Below are positions 51,897 through 62,104 of a stretch of 64,000 bases of DNA, piece after piece. Both the position numbers and the translations under genes were made by a program. Source of the stretch: Thalassotalea sp. PS06. GTDB lineage: Bacteria > Pseudomonadota > Gammaproteobacteria > Enterobacterales > Alteromonadaceae. A model generated the notes under the pieces. It was not told the DNA's origin. It saw nothing but the letters and a program-made list of their open reading frames with translations, and searched no databases. The DNA lies in contig NZ_CP041638.1 of NCBI RefSeq assembly GCF_007197775.1, positions 868,001 to 932,000 of the forward strand, given 5' to 3'. Within the stretch, counting starts at the first letter, position 1. Each line of letters opens with the position of its first letter.

Positions 51897-54149
51897 ATGA
51901 AAAAGCTTAGTGTTAAAATTAAAGAGCAGTATAAGCCAATTCTGTTCGTAGCCCTGATTTCGTTATTCGGCTACGCTCTGAACTTTTACCCGATCCCTTT
52001 GTTTAATAATATCGAGCTGGTACTGGGGAATGTCGCCTTCGTTATTGTTGCCATGCGCTTTGGTATGCTTTATTCGCTACTGTGTGCATTGATCGTCTGT
52101 ATCTCTCTGACTGAATCCACCGGACACCCTTTCGGCTTTTTCCTGTTTGGTTTAGAAGCGGTATTCATCGCCTGGTTGCGGCGTCGCGGCTGGTATATTT
52201 TATATGCAGACCTACTGTTCTGGTTTGTTCTGGGAATGCCAATTACCGCATTCTTGCTGTTCTACCAAATCGATATGCCACAACAGCTCTGGTTTTTAAC
52301 GACGATCAAGCAGGCATTTAATGGATTGGTATATGCGTGTCTGGCTGGCCTAATTGTTTATTTTTTTCCAGCGCTTTTCGATATTACTTATCAGCAGCAG
52401 CCAAGGACGGTGCGTACCCTGCAGAATCAACTGGTATATGCATCATCCCTGGTTATCAGTTTCTCCATTATTACTATCTCGATTTTTGTCAGCCACAAAG
52501 TTATAAAATCGCAACACGATATCATTCAACAAAACATTATTGAGCGAAAACATTACTTTGTGCATACCACCAATAATTATCTGCACACCTATCGCTCGGC
52601 AATCGAAAATCTGGCGATGATGCTTAATAGTCATTCAGCGCTGTTACATAACGACGCAGGGGAGAGGGAGCCACTTAAAATCATCGAAAGATTTCATAGC
52701 AAGTATCCCGATTTTCTTGGCATCGCCGTAGTGTCTGATAGCAAGAAGTTCATTTATAGTAGCCCTGGCAGTTTGTTGACGAAATTAGAAAATGAACAGG
52801 GCAGTGTTGAAGTTAATGGTGATGAATTCTTTATCGGTGCGCAGGTAACTTCCAGTAGCTATATTTCCAAGGTTTTTAATTCCAAATACCTGGGAGCCAA
52901 GCCGATAATTGCGATTAGCCAAAGGCTCGAGTTGCCAACGGCTGAAGTGACACAAACAGGTTATCAGCCGGTGTTAGCAGGAGCTTTGGATAGCAATAAA
53001 TTTTCCAAATTGGTGAGCGCCAATTTGATGAATAAGATGTCTTATATCATCACCGATCGCGTCGGTAATGTTGTCTTTGCATCGCAAGAGCTTGACATCG
53101 AACCGCTTAAACCGTTTCAGTTTGCTGCCGAACGTGATTATGCCTTTGCTCAGACTAAGTTGGTGCGCTTTAGAACCGAACAGGGCGACTCCGCAGAGTA
53201 TTTTCTCTCCCAGGGACATCTCAAGAACGGTTGGCAAGCATACGTGTTAGTCGATTCCAGCTCTGTCGTTAAGCAGGTTGAACGGGAATATATTCTGGTT
53301 TTTGCGTTATTGATCCTGGCATTTTTAATTGCCGTTTCCCTGGCTCAAAGGATTGGCACCGAATTAACCCAGCCTATGGTATTTATTCTCAAACAGCTGA
53401 AGAAATTCGACCGCAGTAATAAGCTCGAATTTGCGCCATTGTTTAAAGGTGCACCGCAGGAAGTTATCTTGCTTTATGATGAGCTACAGCGAAATAAGAC
53501 CGAGATTTTTGAGTACCAGACCGAGCTGGAAAATAAAGTTGCAGAGCGCACGGATGAATTGGAAAAAGCCAATGAAAAGCTTACTCAATTAGCCCAGAAA
53601 GATGGCCTGACAGGTGTCTTTAATCGTCGCTATTTTGACGAGCATTTTGGCTTGCACCGTAAGCTTTCCTATCGTAATCAGGGCAATATGGCCGTGGTGA
53701 TAATCGATTTAGATCACTTTAAACAGGTTAATGATAAACATGGACATTTATCTGGTGATGAGTGCTTACGAGTGGTCTCGGAAATCATGTGCGAGGAGTT
53801 TAGTCGGGAAACGGATCTTATCGCCCGTTTTGGTGGTGAAGAGTTCGTGTTGATGGTTACCCAGATAACCGAACAGAATCTGTCCTATAAACTTGAGCGC
53901 TTACGGCGCACAATTGCCGCCACGGTGATATACAACGAAAGTAATCAGCCTTTCCATGTGACTGCCAGTATTGGCGCATTATTGGCGCCGGCGACGTTCA
54001 GTGACGATGCTCAGGACTGGATAAAGCTTGCGGATCACAAGCTTTACCAGGCCAAACGCGAAGGACGAAATCAGGTAATTATCGAAATCCTTGATGAAAA
54101 GCAGGCAGAAACTGACGCAGAGGCGCTTGCAACGGAAGTGAGTGAGTAA
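51897..54149 (+). CDS. membrane diguanylate cyclase with Cache-like sensor
   Basis: The 750-residue protein has an N-terminal multi-pass membrane domain (about 15-165, MASE-like), a further segment (about 178-200), a periplasmic Cache-like region (about 200-455), a segment at about 460-482, a HAMP/coiled-coil stretch (about 490-565) and a GGDEF domain (about 568-730). The GGEEF active site is at 646-650. The inhibitory I-site RETD (637-640) lies five residues before it, so c-di-GMP synthesis with product feedback is expected. Divergent from the symporter fusion. Confidence 0.93.
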   Translation: MKKLSVKIKEQYKPILFVALISLFGYALNFYPIPLFNNIELVLGNVAFVIVAMRFGMLYSLLCALIVCISLTESTGHPFGFFLFGLEAVFIAWLRRRGWYILYADLLFWFVLGMPITAFLLFYQIDMPQQLWFLTTIKQAFNGLVYACLAGLIVYFFPALFDITYQQQPRTVRTLQNQLVYASSLVISFSIITISIFVSHKVIKSQHDIIQQNIIERKHYFVHTTNNYLHTYRSAIENLAMMLNSHSALLHNDAGEREPLKIIERFHSKYPDFLGIAVVSDSKKFIYSSPGSLLTKLENEQGSVEVNGDEFFIGAQVTSSSYISKVFNSKYLGAKPIIAISQRLELPTAEVTQTGYQPVLAGALDSNKFSKLVSANLMNKMSYIITDRVGNVVFASQELDIEPLKPFQFAAERDYAFAQTKLVRFRTEQGDSAEYFLSQGHLKNGWQAYVLVDSSSVVKQVEREYILVFALLILAFLIAVSLAQRIGTELTQPMVFILKQLKKFDRSNKLEFAPLFKGAPQEVILLYDELQRNKTEIFEYQTELENKVAERTDELEKANEKLTQLAQKDGLTGVFNRRYFDEHFGLHRKLSYRNQGNMAVVIIDLDHFKQVNDKHGHLSGDECLRVVSEIMCEEFSRETDLIARFGGEEFVLMVTQITEQNLSYKLERLRRTIAATVIYNESNQPFHVTASIGALLAPATFSDDAQDWIKLADHKLYQAKREGRNQVIIEILDEKQAETDAEALATEVSE

Positions 54150-54252
54150 TTTCAATTACACAAACTTAATGTGATTGGTCTAAATTCGGGTTTGTTCTTT
54201 ATCTTTGCTCCAAGCAATCTTATAGTGGAAAAAAACAACAAAAAGGGTAGCT

Positions 54253-57123
54253 ATGAAATTGTTTTTAAAAGGGCTTTTAGTGTTAAGCCTGGCAAGCTTG
54301 TCACCACTCGCCAGTGCCAGCGTGCTGATGAAGCCAAATCCGGTTCCAGGCGCTGAATATCCAGCCTTGTTGCAAGGAAATTATGTTTCCGATATCACTA
54401 CACCAGAATCGTTTTTGGGGTTTGATGTCGGTCAGAAAACCGCGACTCCAGAACAAATTAATCAACTAGTGAGGCTGTGGGCTAGCGAAAGCGATAAGGT
54501 AAAACTGGTTGAGTATGCCAAAAGTTATGAGGGACGGTCTTTACATTATCTGGTGATTTCCAGCAAAGAGAATATTAACAACCTCGATAGCATCAAAGAA
54601 AACATTCAGGCTTTAAGTGCCCCAGATTCTTTAACGGCCAATCAGCAAAAGCAGTTGCTTAAAGATACACCGGCAACCGCCTGGATGGCTTATAGCATCC
54701 ATGGTAATGAATCTTCTGGTGCCGATTCGGCGCTGGCACTGATTTATCATCTGATTGCCAGTAAAGATGACGAAACTCAGGCAATGCTTGGCCAGCTTCT
54801 GGTTATTGTTGATCCAATGATGAACCCCGATGGTCGCGCTCGCTTTACCAAGCAGCTTGAGCAGAACCGCAGTACGGCTCCGAATTTTGATGTTCAGTCT
54901 TTACTGCATTCCGGAGTCTGGCCATTTGGTCGCACCAACCATTATCATTTCGATCTAAATCGTGATTTTTACTATGCGGTGAACCCGGAATCTCGTGGCC
55001 GCATCAAGGCCATTAACCAGTGGAACCCACTATTAATGATCGATGGTCATGAAATGGGGGCACTGGATAACTTCCTGTTTGGTCCACCTCGCGAGCCCAT
55101 CAATGAGCATATCGCCGACAGTATCAATCGTTGGAGCAAAGTGTTCTCGGAAGATCAGGCCGCGGCGTTTGATAAACAGAACTGGCCGTATTACACCGGG
55201 GAATGGTTTGAAAACCTATACCCAGGGTATTCGAATTATGCGGAATATCGAGGCGCCATTCATATTCTTTATGAGCAGGCTCGTACCGCCGAAGACGGTG
55301 TCAAACTTCGCAATGGTACTATCCGCAGCTATAAGCAATCGGTACACCATCAGTACTATTCGGCATTGGCTAATCTAAAAACCTTACAGGATAACCGTGA
55401 AGCAATTTTTGCCGACTATGTTGAGAATCGTAAAAGTCACATTGCCAAAGATGGTAAATATGCCGACCAGTCATTTGTAGTTTTAGCCAATAATAACCAC
55501 AGCCGAACCCAAGAATTTCTAGACCTGATGGATCTGCAGGGAATTAAATATTATCGCAATGAGCAAACGCTGAATGTTCGTGATGTGACCAACCAGCTTG
55601 GAGAAGTCAGTAAGCGTAAAACCATTCCGAAAAACAGTATTATCATTCCTAACCGTCAATATAATGCCCCGCTAATTGCAGCCATTCTCGAATTCGATGC
55701 CAACATCAAAGATTCGGTGTTATTAGAAGAGCGCCAGAAAACTTTACGGGATGGTAGTTCAGTGATGTATGACGCTACCGCCTGGAATCTGACCATGATG
55801 TATGGCCTAGAAGCCTGGCAGGTGGGCCAGCATTTATCTGGTGGTCTTGGTGAGCACCAGATAAAATCAGGTCAGTTTAGCGATCGTGATAATGCCATTG
55901 CTTATTTGATTGATGGAGACGACGATGCGTCAGTTTCCGCAGCGGCGAGATTATTAGAGCAGAATTTAAATGTTCGGGTTTTAGATAAACCGGGCTTATA
56001 TAACGACATAAAATTTGCCCGCGGTACGGTGGCGATAAGCGTTGCCGATAATCAGCATAAATCGGGCTGGTTAGAAACTCTCAAGCGTATTGCTAATGAG
56101 ACTCAGGTAAATGTCCAGGCAATTAGCCAGGGGCTTGGCGATGAAGATCTTCCGGATATTGGTTCCGAGCACTTTCAGTTACTAAGAAAACCTCAAATTG
56201 CGCTGCTCACTCAAAATGGTATTAGTCCTTATGACTACGGTCATATCTGGCACTTAATTGACACGCAATTAGGGGTACGTCACTCGCATTTGGCGCAAGA
56301 GCTAATCGCCAGATCAGATCTACGCGCATACAACGTGCTCGTGATCCCAGGACGTTGGTATGGACAATTGTCGAAGGCAACCTTAGCCAATATTAATACC
56401 TGGGTTAGTGCTGGCGGCACCTTGATTGTGTCCGGGAATTCGGTCGGTCAATTCGCCAAAGCCGAAGACTTTATTCAGACCAAACTGCTGAGTGACAGCT
56501 TTGAAGATATCCAGGAATACAATCTGGCTTTGACTCGGCAATGGTTATCGGAGCAAGCGAACATCAATAACGCTAAACAGCTTGGTCAGCATAAGGTAAG
56601 CGATAGCGTCTGGTATCCGTGGCAAAATACTAAAGATTTAAAACCCATGGATAAGAAACAGTTAAGCCAATGGGATAAATGGACTCAGGCATTTATGCCG
56701 TCTGGCGCTTTGCTGGCAACACGAACCGATCAAAAGCATTGGTTGACCTATGGTGTTGATAGAGTGTTACCGGTATTAACGGATGATGCGCCGTTGTTGA
56801 TGACCAAATCAGTGACTTCTGCGGTAGCTCGTTATGGCGTTTATACCGATAACAAAGAGGCTAAGGAGCGAATGATTGGATGGTCGACAATCCCTGAAGG
56901 TAAAGATGTATCATTGCGCATGAGTGGTCTGTTATGGCCAGAAGCGGCGCAGCGCATAGCCAATGCTGCTTACCTGACCCAAGAGCGTAAAGGTAATGGC
57001 CAGGTGATTTTATTCGCCAACTCACCAAACTTCCGTGGCGCTACCAAAGGCACAGCCAGATTGTTGCTTAACGCTATGGTGTACGGACCGGGCTTAGGTA
57101 GCCGGGCACCAATTCAACTTTAA
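54253..57123 (+). CDS. exported M14-family zinc carboxypeptidase
   Basis: The 956-residue protein has a signal peptide (about 1-22). The M14 domain shows zinc ligands His150 and Glu153 (HGNESSG) and His266 (DGHEMG), substrate-binding NPDGR (about 191-195) and HFDLNRDFYY (about 232-241). A C-terminal glutamine-amidotransferase-like region (about 640-800; VLVIPGRWYG, GGTLIVSGNS) and further domains follow. Known M14 homologues of this size are periplasmic. It may process peptides delivered by TonB receptors. Terminator downstream. Confidence 0.9.
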   Translation: MKLFLKGLLVLSLASLSPLASASVLMKPNPVPGAEYPALLQGNYVSDITTPESFLGFDVGQKTATPEQINQLVRLWASESDKVKLVEYAKSYEGRSLHYLVISSKENINNLDSIKENIQALSAPDSLTANQQKQLLKDTPATAWMAYSIHGNESSGADSALALIYHLIASKDDETQAMLGQLLVIVDPMMNPDGRARFTKQLEQNRSTAPNFDVQSLLHSGVWPFGRTNHYHFDLNRDFYYAVNPESRGRIKAINQWNPLLMIDGHEMGALDNFLFGPPREPINEHIADSINRWSKVFSEDQAAAFDKQNWPYYTGEWFENLYPGYSNYAEYRGAIHILYEQARTAEDGVKLRNGTIRSYKQSVHHQYYSALANLKTLQDNREAIFADYVENRKSHIAKDGKYADQSFVVLANNNHSRTQEFLDLMDLQGIKYYRNEQTLNVRDVTNQLGEVSKRKTIPKNSIIIPNRQYNAPLIAAILEFDANIKDSVLLEERQKTLRDGSSVMYDATAWNLTMMYGLEAWQVGQHLSGGLGEHQIKSGQFSDRDNAIAYLIDGDDDASVSAAARLLEQNLNVRVLDKPGLYNDIKFARGTVAISVADNQHKSGWLETLKRIANETQVNVQAISQGLGDEDLPDIGSEHFQLLRKPQIALLTQNGISPYDYGHIWHLIDTQLGVRHSHLAQELIARSDLRAYNVLVIPGRWYGQLSKATLANINTWVSAGGTLIVSGNSVGQFAKAEDFIQTKLLSDSFEDIQEYNLALTRQWLSEQANINNAKQLGQHKVSDSVWYPWQNTKDLKPMDKKQLSQWDKWTQAFMPSGALLATRTDQKHWLTYGVDRVLPVLTDDAPLLMTKSVTSAVARYGVYTDNKEAKERMIGWSTIPEGKDVSLRMSGLLWPEAAQRIANAAYLTQERKGNGQVILFANSPNFRGATKGTARLLLNAMVYGPGLGSRAPIQL

Positions 57124-57147
57124 GCTGAATCTTATTGCAGACAATGA

Positions 57148-57171
57148 AAAGGGGAGCTTCAGCTCCCCTTT
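57148..57171. terminator. bidirectional terminator between the M14 peptidase and mmsA
   Basis: Perfect stem AAAGGGGAGC/GCTCCCCTTT with a TTCA loop, with A/T tracts on both sides. Confidence 0.82.
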
Positions 57172-57189
57172 GGTTATTATTCGTTTCGA

Positions 57190-58692
57190 TTATTTAAGGC
57201 TAATCGTCGTGTGGATCTCATCACCTTCCTGATGGTCTGGCTCAAACCAACGGGCAGTAACGGTTTTAGTCTGTGTCCAGAATTGCGTTACCTGCTTACC
57301 GTTTGGCCCCAGATCGCCCAGTTTCGAACCTCGTGAACCGGTAAACGAGAAATAAGCAACCGGTACTGGAATTGGCACATTGATACCAACCTGGCCTACA
57401 TCGATATCGTTTTCGAATTTGCGGGCCACGTAACCAGAGGAGGTAAAGATAGAGGTACCATTACCGTTTGGATTGTTATTGATAATCTCAATCGCTTCAT
57501 CCAGGGTTTCTACCTGCAGGATACATAGAGCCGGTCCGAAAATTTCCTGTTGGTAAATATCCATGTCCGGGGTTACATCAGTAAACAGCGTTGGACCAAC
57601 AAAGTTGCCGTTTGGATAACCCGGAACGGTAATATCACGACCATCAACCAGTAATTTAGCACCTTGCTCTTCGCCAGTATTAAGGATGTTGATGATGCGT
57701 TGTTTCGCTTGTGGCGATACGACAGGGCCTAAATCAGCTCGACGGTTAGTACCGGCATCGATGATTAAGGTTTTAGTTTTCTCAACGATCTCATCTAACC
57801 ACTCCTGGCTCTTACCTACCAAAATGGTCACCGGATTGGCCATACAACGCTGACCCGCTGCACCAAATGCTGAACCGATTACATCATTAATCGCACGCTC
57901 TTTGTTGGCATCTGGCATGACTACCATGTGGTTTTTCGCGCCCATCATACATTGAGCACGCTTGCCATGTTGGCTGGCGTGATTGTATATGTGGGTACCA
58001 ACCGGTGTGGAACCGATAAAGGAAACCGCTTTTACTAATGGGTGCTCACAGATGCGATTAACCACATCCGGACCACCATGAACAACATTGATAACGCCTG
58101 CCGGAACACCAGCCTGAAGCGCCAACTCTACCATTAACATAGAGGCAGAAGGGTCTTGTTCCGAAGGTTTTAAAACGAAAGTGTTACCGCAGGCGATAGC
58201 CGCTGGAAACATAAATGCTGGTAGCATTACCGGGAAGTTAAAGGCCGTAATACCGGCGCCAACACCAAGCGGTTGGTTTAACGTATAAACATCGACATTT
58301 GATGCTGCATTGTTGGCCATTTCGCCAAGTTGCAAACGGGTAATTGAACAGGCATTTTCTACCGCTTCTAATGCGCGACCTACTTCACCCTCTGCATCTG
58401 GCAGGGTTTTACCGTGCTCTTCGGTAATTAGCGCTGCAATCTGTTCGGTGTGCTCTTCAAGCAATTGCTGGAACTTCAGCATAATGCGCATGCGCTTGGT
58501 CAAAGACGTCTTGCTCCAGGTTTTAAACGCACGATGAGCGCTTTCAACGGCAGCGTCTACTTCATCAAGGGTCGCCATTGGCACCTTGGCCACAACTTCC
58601 TGGGTTGCCGGGTTAAGAACATCTAAATATTGCTGAGATTTTGAAGGGACTTTTTTACCATCTATCAGCAATTCAATTTCGCGAATTGTCAT
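57190..58692 (-). CDS. mmsA: methylmalonate-semialdehyde dehydrogenase (CoA-acylating)
   Basis: MmsA (500 aa) converts (methyl)malonate semialdehyde to propionyl- or acetyl-CoA in valine and inositol breakdown. ALDH fold with catalytic Cys283 (GQRCMAN) and the CoA-dependent signature [12 protein letters not shown] (about 251-262) in place of the Glu-containing ELGGK of hydrolytic ALDHs. C-terminal [20 protein letters not shown] (about 449-468) is typical of the family. Its usual mmsB neighbours are absent; its propionyl-CoA product links to the ETF route only indirectly. Confidence 0.95.
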   Translation of the reverse strand: MTIREIELLIDGKKVPSKSQQYLDVLNPATQEVVAKVPMATLDEVDAAVESAHRAFKTWSKTSLTKRMRIMLKFQQLLEEHTEQIAALITEEHGKTLPDAEGEVGRALEAVENACSITRLQLGEMANNAASNVDVYTLNQPLGVGAGITAFNFPVMLPAFMFPAAIACGNTFVLKPSEQDPSASMLMVELALQAGVPAGVINVVHGGPDVVNRICEHPLVKAVSFIGSTPVGTHIYNHASQHGKRAQCMMGAKNHMVVMPDANKERAINDVIGSAFGAAGQRCMANPVTILVGKSQEWLDEIVEKTKTLIIDAGTNRRADLGPVVSPQAKQRIINILNTGEEQGAKLLVDGRDITVPGYPNGNFVGPTLFTDVTPDMDIYQQEIFGPALCILQVETLDEAIEIINNNPNGNGTSIFTSSGYVARKFENDIDVGQVGINVPIPVPVAYFSFTGSRGSKLGDLGPNGKQVTQFWTQTKTVTARWFEPDHQEGDEIHTTISLK

Positions 58693-59136
58693 AATTTAAC
58701 CTTTGTTTTCTGGCCTCATGATATGCGTTTAAGCACGTACCAGTAATTTTGTTGTTGTTACACCGACTGATGTTTTATCGATCTTAGCGTCGATATCTAA
58801 AGAATAGTCGGTATCTGTTCTTTGTTGTTTGAGACCTAGATTAGGGAGAAGGGGGCTGTGATTCAAGGATATGGCGCAGGCGCGAAATAAAATAGCGACC
58901 AATATGTAAATTTTGCTGAACAAAGCAATTTCAATCTTCCCTAGGATTAAAATAATTCATCCCCGAGACCAACAGGCGTTTAGCGCTTTTCTACTAAAAA
59001 CTTCCTAGAACATATGGTAAAGCTGTTGTAAATAGGCTGTTAGTATTATATAAACGTCGATGTCACCTGGTTGTAAACAACAACATACAAGTCACAGTGT
59101 TACGGGTGATAATAATAAAAAATTCAGGGAGTTAAT
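58693..59136. promoter_or_regulatory. divergent mmsA / TonB receptor region
   Basis: 444 bp without a gene. Toward the receptor there is a good promoter: -35 TTGTAA (59026-59031), 17-bp spacer, -10 TATAAA (59049-59054). The ribosome-binding site CAGGGAG precedes ATG 59137. A 64-codon frame on the minus strand (58729-58923) is not convincing. Confidence 0.6.
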
Positions 59137-61785
59137 ATGTCAGTAAAATTTAGCAAGCGCAGTTTAGCGTTGGCAGTGTCGGTGGCGTTAGCAAGCCAGT
59201 CAACACTGGCAGCAGAAGAAGCTGCACAAGAAGCGGTTGCCGAGGAAGATATCGAGCAAATCGTTGTTGTAGGTAGCCGTGCAGCACCTCGTTCAGTAGC
59301 CGATTCACCGGTACCTGTTGATGTGGTTGATGGCGATGAGTTAAGAAAGTCTGGTTCTTCAGATATGCTTGATTTGCTTGTTGCATCGGTACCTTCATTT
59401 GCCGCTCGTGCACAGCCTATCAGTGACGCGGCAACACTAATCCGTCCGGTCAACCTTCGTGGTTTGTCATCCGATTCAACCTTGATCCTATTAAACGGCA
59501 AGCGCCGTCATCGTGCTTCGGTAATCGCCTTCCAGGGTGGTGGTGTGAACGATGGTGCACAAGGTCCGGATATCTCAGTAATTCCTTCTGTGGCGTTAAA
59601 GCAAGTAGAAGTGCTTCGTGACGGTGCCTCTGCACAATACGGTTCTGATGCCATCGCAGGTGTTATGAACTTTGTTCTTAAAGATGATGCCGACGGTGGT
59701 TCAATCTCTGCAAAATATGGCGAGTACTATGAAGGCGACGGCGGCACAACAACCGTTGATGGTAACATCGGTCTTCCTTTAGGCGATGATGGCTTTGCTA
59801 ACTTTAGCTTCCAGTTGAAAAATGCCGATCCGACGTCTCGCAGTGTTCAACGTCCAGATGCAGCCGGTCTAATCGAAGCTGGTAATACCGATGTTGGCGA
59901 TCCTGCGCAAATCTGGGGTCTGCCAGAAATCGAAGATGACATTACCTTATTCGGTAATGTAGGTTTAGATATCGGCGATGACAAAGAAGTGTACTTATTT
60001 GGTAACTACTCTGAGCGCGATGTAACCGGTGGTTTCTACTATCGTAACCCACATAACCGCGGTAACGTCTACTCTATTGATAGTGGCGACGATAATGAAG
60101 ATTACGACTCACTTCTTGTCGGTGATGTGGGTTTTGCAACGAATGGAATTCCGACCTGTTCGGTTTCCAATGCCTATGTTGAAGCAATGTTAGGCGGAGA
60201 TGGTTCATCTTCTCTTGTTCAGTCAAATGTTCCAAATGTTCTGAATACGCAGGCTTACCAAGACATGGTTGCCGATCCAAACTGTTTCTCAATGAACCAA
60301 ATCTTCCCTGGCGGTTACACACCGGCATTTGGTGGTAATATCACAGATACCTCACTAACAGGTGGTGTACGCGGTGATTTTAAGTCTGGTTTTATGGATG
60401 GTTTCTACTTTGATTTAAGCGCGTCCGTTGGTCGTAACGAATCAGACTTCAACCTGAAAAATACCCTTAACCCTTCACTAGGTCTGTCGACTCCAACAGA
60501 GTTTGATACTGGTAAATACATCCAGTTAGAGAAAACCATTAACTTTGATTTAAGTAAAGGCTTTGACTGGGGCTTATATGAGCCAGTAAACATTGCCGGT
60601 GGTCTGGAATGGCGTGAAGAGAGCTTTGAAATCGTATCTGGTGAAGAAGCATCCTGGAAAGCAGGTCCTTACGCAGATCAGGGTTTCAACATTGGTTCGC
60701 ACGGTTTTAAAGGTTTCGGTCCTGAATCGCAAGGCGTAAATGTTCGTCGTAACGTAGCTGCTTACCTTGATACTGAATTCTACTTCAGCGAAGCCTTTAT
60801 GGTTGGAGCCGCACTACGTTGGGAAGATTATGACTCATTTGGTAGCACCTTTGATTATAAACTAAGCGGTCAGTTCTCAATTACCGATGACTGGTCAATC
60901 CGAGCTTCTCACAGTACCGGTTTCCGTGCACCTACGGTTGGTCAGGCTAACGTAGTTAATACCCAAACCTCGCTTATTAATGGTGAGTTGATTCAGACCT
61001 TCCTGGCACCAGCAACCGATCCTCTTTCTGCTTACTATGGAGCAGAAGTGCTAACGCCTGAAGAATCTACCAGTTATACCTTTGGTACCGTATTGCAGTT
61101 TGGTGAGTTATTCATCACTGCCGATATCTACAGCATTGAAGTTGAAGATCGTTTAGCACAAACCAGTCAAATTGACGTATTGGCCGAAGATTATGACGCT
61201 CTTCGTGCAGCAGGTGTAACGAATCCAGAGCTTATTTCAGCGGTTACTTACTTTGCGAATGACTTTGATACTACAACCACTGGTTTAGATATCGTTGCTA
61301 ACTACAACATGGAAATGTTTGGTGGTGATACAGGCTTTAGTCTTGCATACAACTACAACAAAACCGAAGTCGATCGCGTAGATGTTCAGGAAGATGGTTC
61401 AGTGCGCACTGGCGCAGATAAAGTCCGTCGCCTTGAAGAAGGTATGCCAGAGCATCGTGCGACCTTTACGGTTAGCCAAAGCTGGGATTCGTTCGGCATG
61501 TTCGTACGTGCTAACTACTTTGGCGAGTACTGGGCGGTTCACGCCGATGACGCTGGCCCGGGTGGTTGGAACCAGGATGCTGACGCAGCTATCACTTTCG
61601 ATGCTGAAGTTAGCTACTTCATGACTGAGCACTTCACCTTTACTATTGGTGCAAATAACCTATTTGATCAGGAAGCAGAGCGTATTCCTGACGAGTTCAA
61701 CGGTGTTGGTGGTAAGTACTACGAAAGTGGTCCGTTCGATTACAACGGCGGTTTCTACTACGGTAAAGTCACTTACAGCTTCTAA
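59137..61785 (+). CDS. TonB-dependent outer-membrane receptor
   Basis: The 882-residue receptor has a signal peptide (about 1-22), TonB box IEQIVVVGSRAA (about 39-50), a plug with VNLRGLSSDSTLILLNGKRRH (about 108-128, in pieces) and QVEVLRDGASAQYGSDAIAGVMNFVLK (about 152-178), and a barrel ending YYGKVTYSF. The GSRA/LLNGKRRH type is frequent in Alteromonadales. The two internal cysteine pairs suggest disulfide-bonded extracellular loops. Neighbour mmsA hints at a catabolic substrate, but nothing fixes it. Confidence 0.93.
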   Translation: MSVKFSKRSLALAVSVALASQSTLAAEEAAQEAVAEEDIEQIVVVGSRAAPRSVADSPVPVDVVDGDELRKSGSSDMLDLLVASVPSFAARAQPISDAATLIRPVNLRGLSSDSTLILLNGKRRHRASVIAFQGGGVNDGAQGPDISVIPSVALKQVEVLRDGASAQYGSDAIAGVMNFVLKDDADGGSISAKYGEYYEGDGGTTTVDGNIGLPLGDDGFANFSFQLKNADPTSRSVQRPDAAGLIEAGNTDVGDPAQIWGLPEIEDDITLFGNVGLDIGDDKEVYLFGNYSERDVTGGFYYRNPHNRGNVYSIDSGDDNEDYDSLLVGDVGFATNGIPTCSVSNAYVEAMLGGDGSSSLVQSNVPNVLNTQAYQDMVADPNCFSMNQIFPGGYTPAFGGNITDTSLTGGVRGDFKSGFMDGFYFDLSASVGRNESDFNLKNTLNPSLGLSTPTEFDTGKYIQLEKTINFDLSKGFDWGLYEPVNIAGGLEWREESFEIVSGEEASWKAGPYADQGFNIGSHGFKGFGPESQGVNVRRNVAAYLDTEFYFSEAFMVGAALRWEDYDSFGSTFDYKLSGQFSITDDWSIRASHSTGFRAPTVGQANVVNTQTSLINGELIQTFLAPATDPLSAYYGAEVLTPEESTSYTFGTVLQFGELFITADIYSIEVEDRLAQTSQIDVLAEDYDALRAAGVTNPELISAVTYFANDFDTTTTGLDIVANYNMEMFGGDTGFSLAYNYNKTEVDRVDVQEDGSVRTGADKVRRLEEGMPEHRATFTVSQSWDSFGMFVRANYFGEYWAVHADDAGPGGWNQDADAAITFDAEVSYFMTEHFTFTIGANNLFDQEAERIPDEFNGVGGKYYESGPFDYNGGFYYGKVTYSF

Positions 61786-61800
61786 GCAAGCTGGTGTTTA

Positions 61801-61825
61801 AAAAAGGACCTTCGGGTCCTTTTTT
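61801..61825 (+). terminator. intrinsic terminator of the TonB receptor
   Basis: 10-bp stem AAAAAGGACC/GGTCCTTTTT with a stable TTCG tetraloop and a T run. Confidence 0.92.
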
Positions 61826-61835
61826 GCTTTAAGAA

Positions 61836-62001
61836 GGTGGAGTCAAGACAGTAAACGTCTTGAAGGTAGAGTCAAGACAGTAAACGTCTTGAAGGTGGAG
61901 TCAAGACAGTAAACGTCTTGAGGGTGGAGTCGAAGCAAAAAGCGCTTCGATGGTGGAGTTGACGTAAGACGTCAATGGTGGATTCGAGATAACAATCTCG
62001 A
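61836..62001. repeat. string of six hairpins joined by a GGTGGAGT-type linker
   Basis: Each module is GGTGGAG (or GGTAGAG, GGTGGAT) plus a hairpin with a 7-bp perfect stem. Three have TCAAGAC/GTCTTGA with a 7-nt loop (61843-61863, 61872-61892, 61901-61921). The others are TCGAAGC/GCTTCGA with a 7-nt loop (61930-61950), TTGACGT/ACGTCAA (61959-61975) and TCGAGAT/ATCTCGA (61984-62001). Stem sequences change but stay self-complementary while the linker is kept. It lies between the receptor terminator and the 3' end of the sensor kinase gene. Confidence 0.9.
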
Positions 62002-62104
62002 GGAATGGCGCGTTGCGCTGGATACTTGAAACAACCGATGGTTGGAAATGACTTCTTCTTTCCACCTTCCTCTTCCACCAGCGCAGCTTACCTCTTCTAG
62101 TTTT

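Noticed and set aside
58729-58923. 64-codon frame on the minus strand between mmsA and the TonB receptor
   Set aside because: No ribosome-binding site, no recognisable domain, and it occupies the mmsA upstream region.
59124-59501. 125-codon Ser/Thr-rich frame antisense to the TonB receptor start
   Set aside because: Shadow of the receptor gene, with low-complexity composition and no ribosome-binding site.
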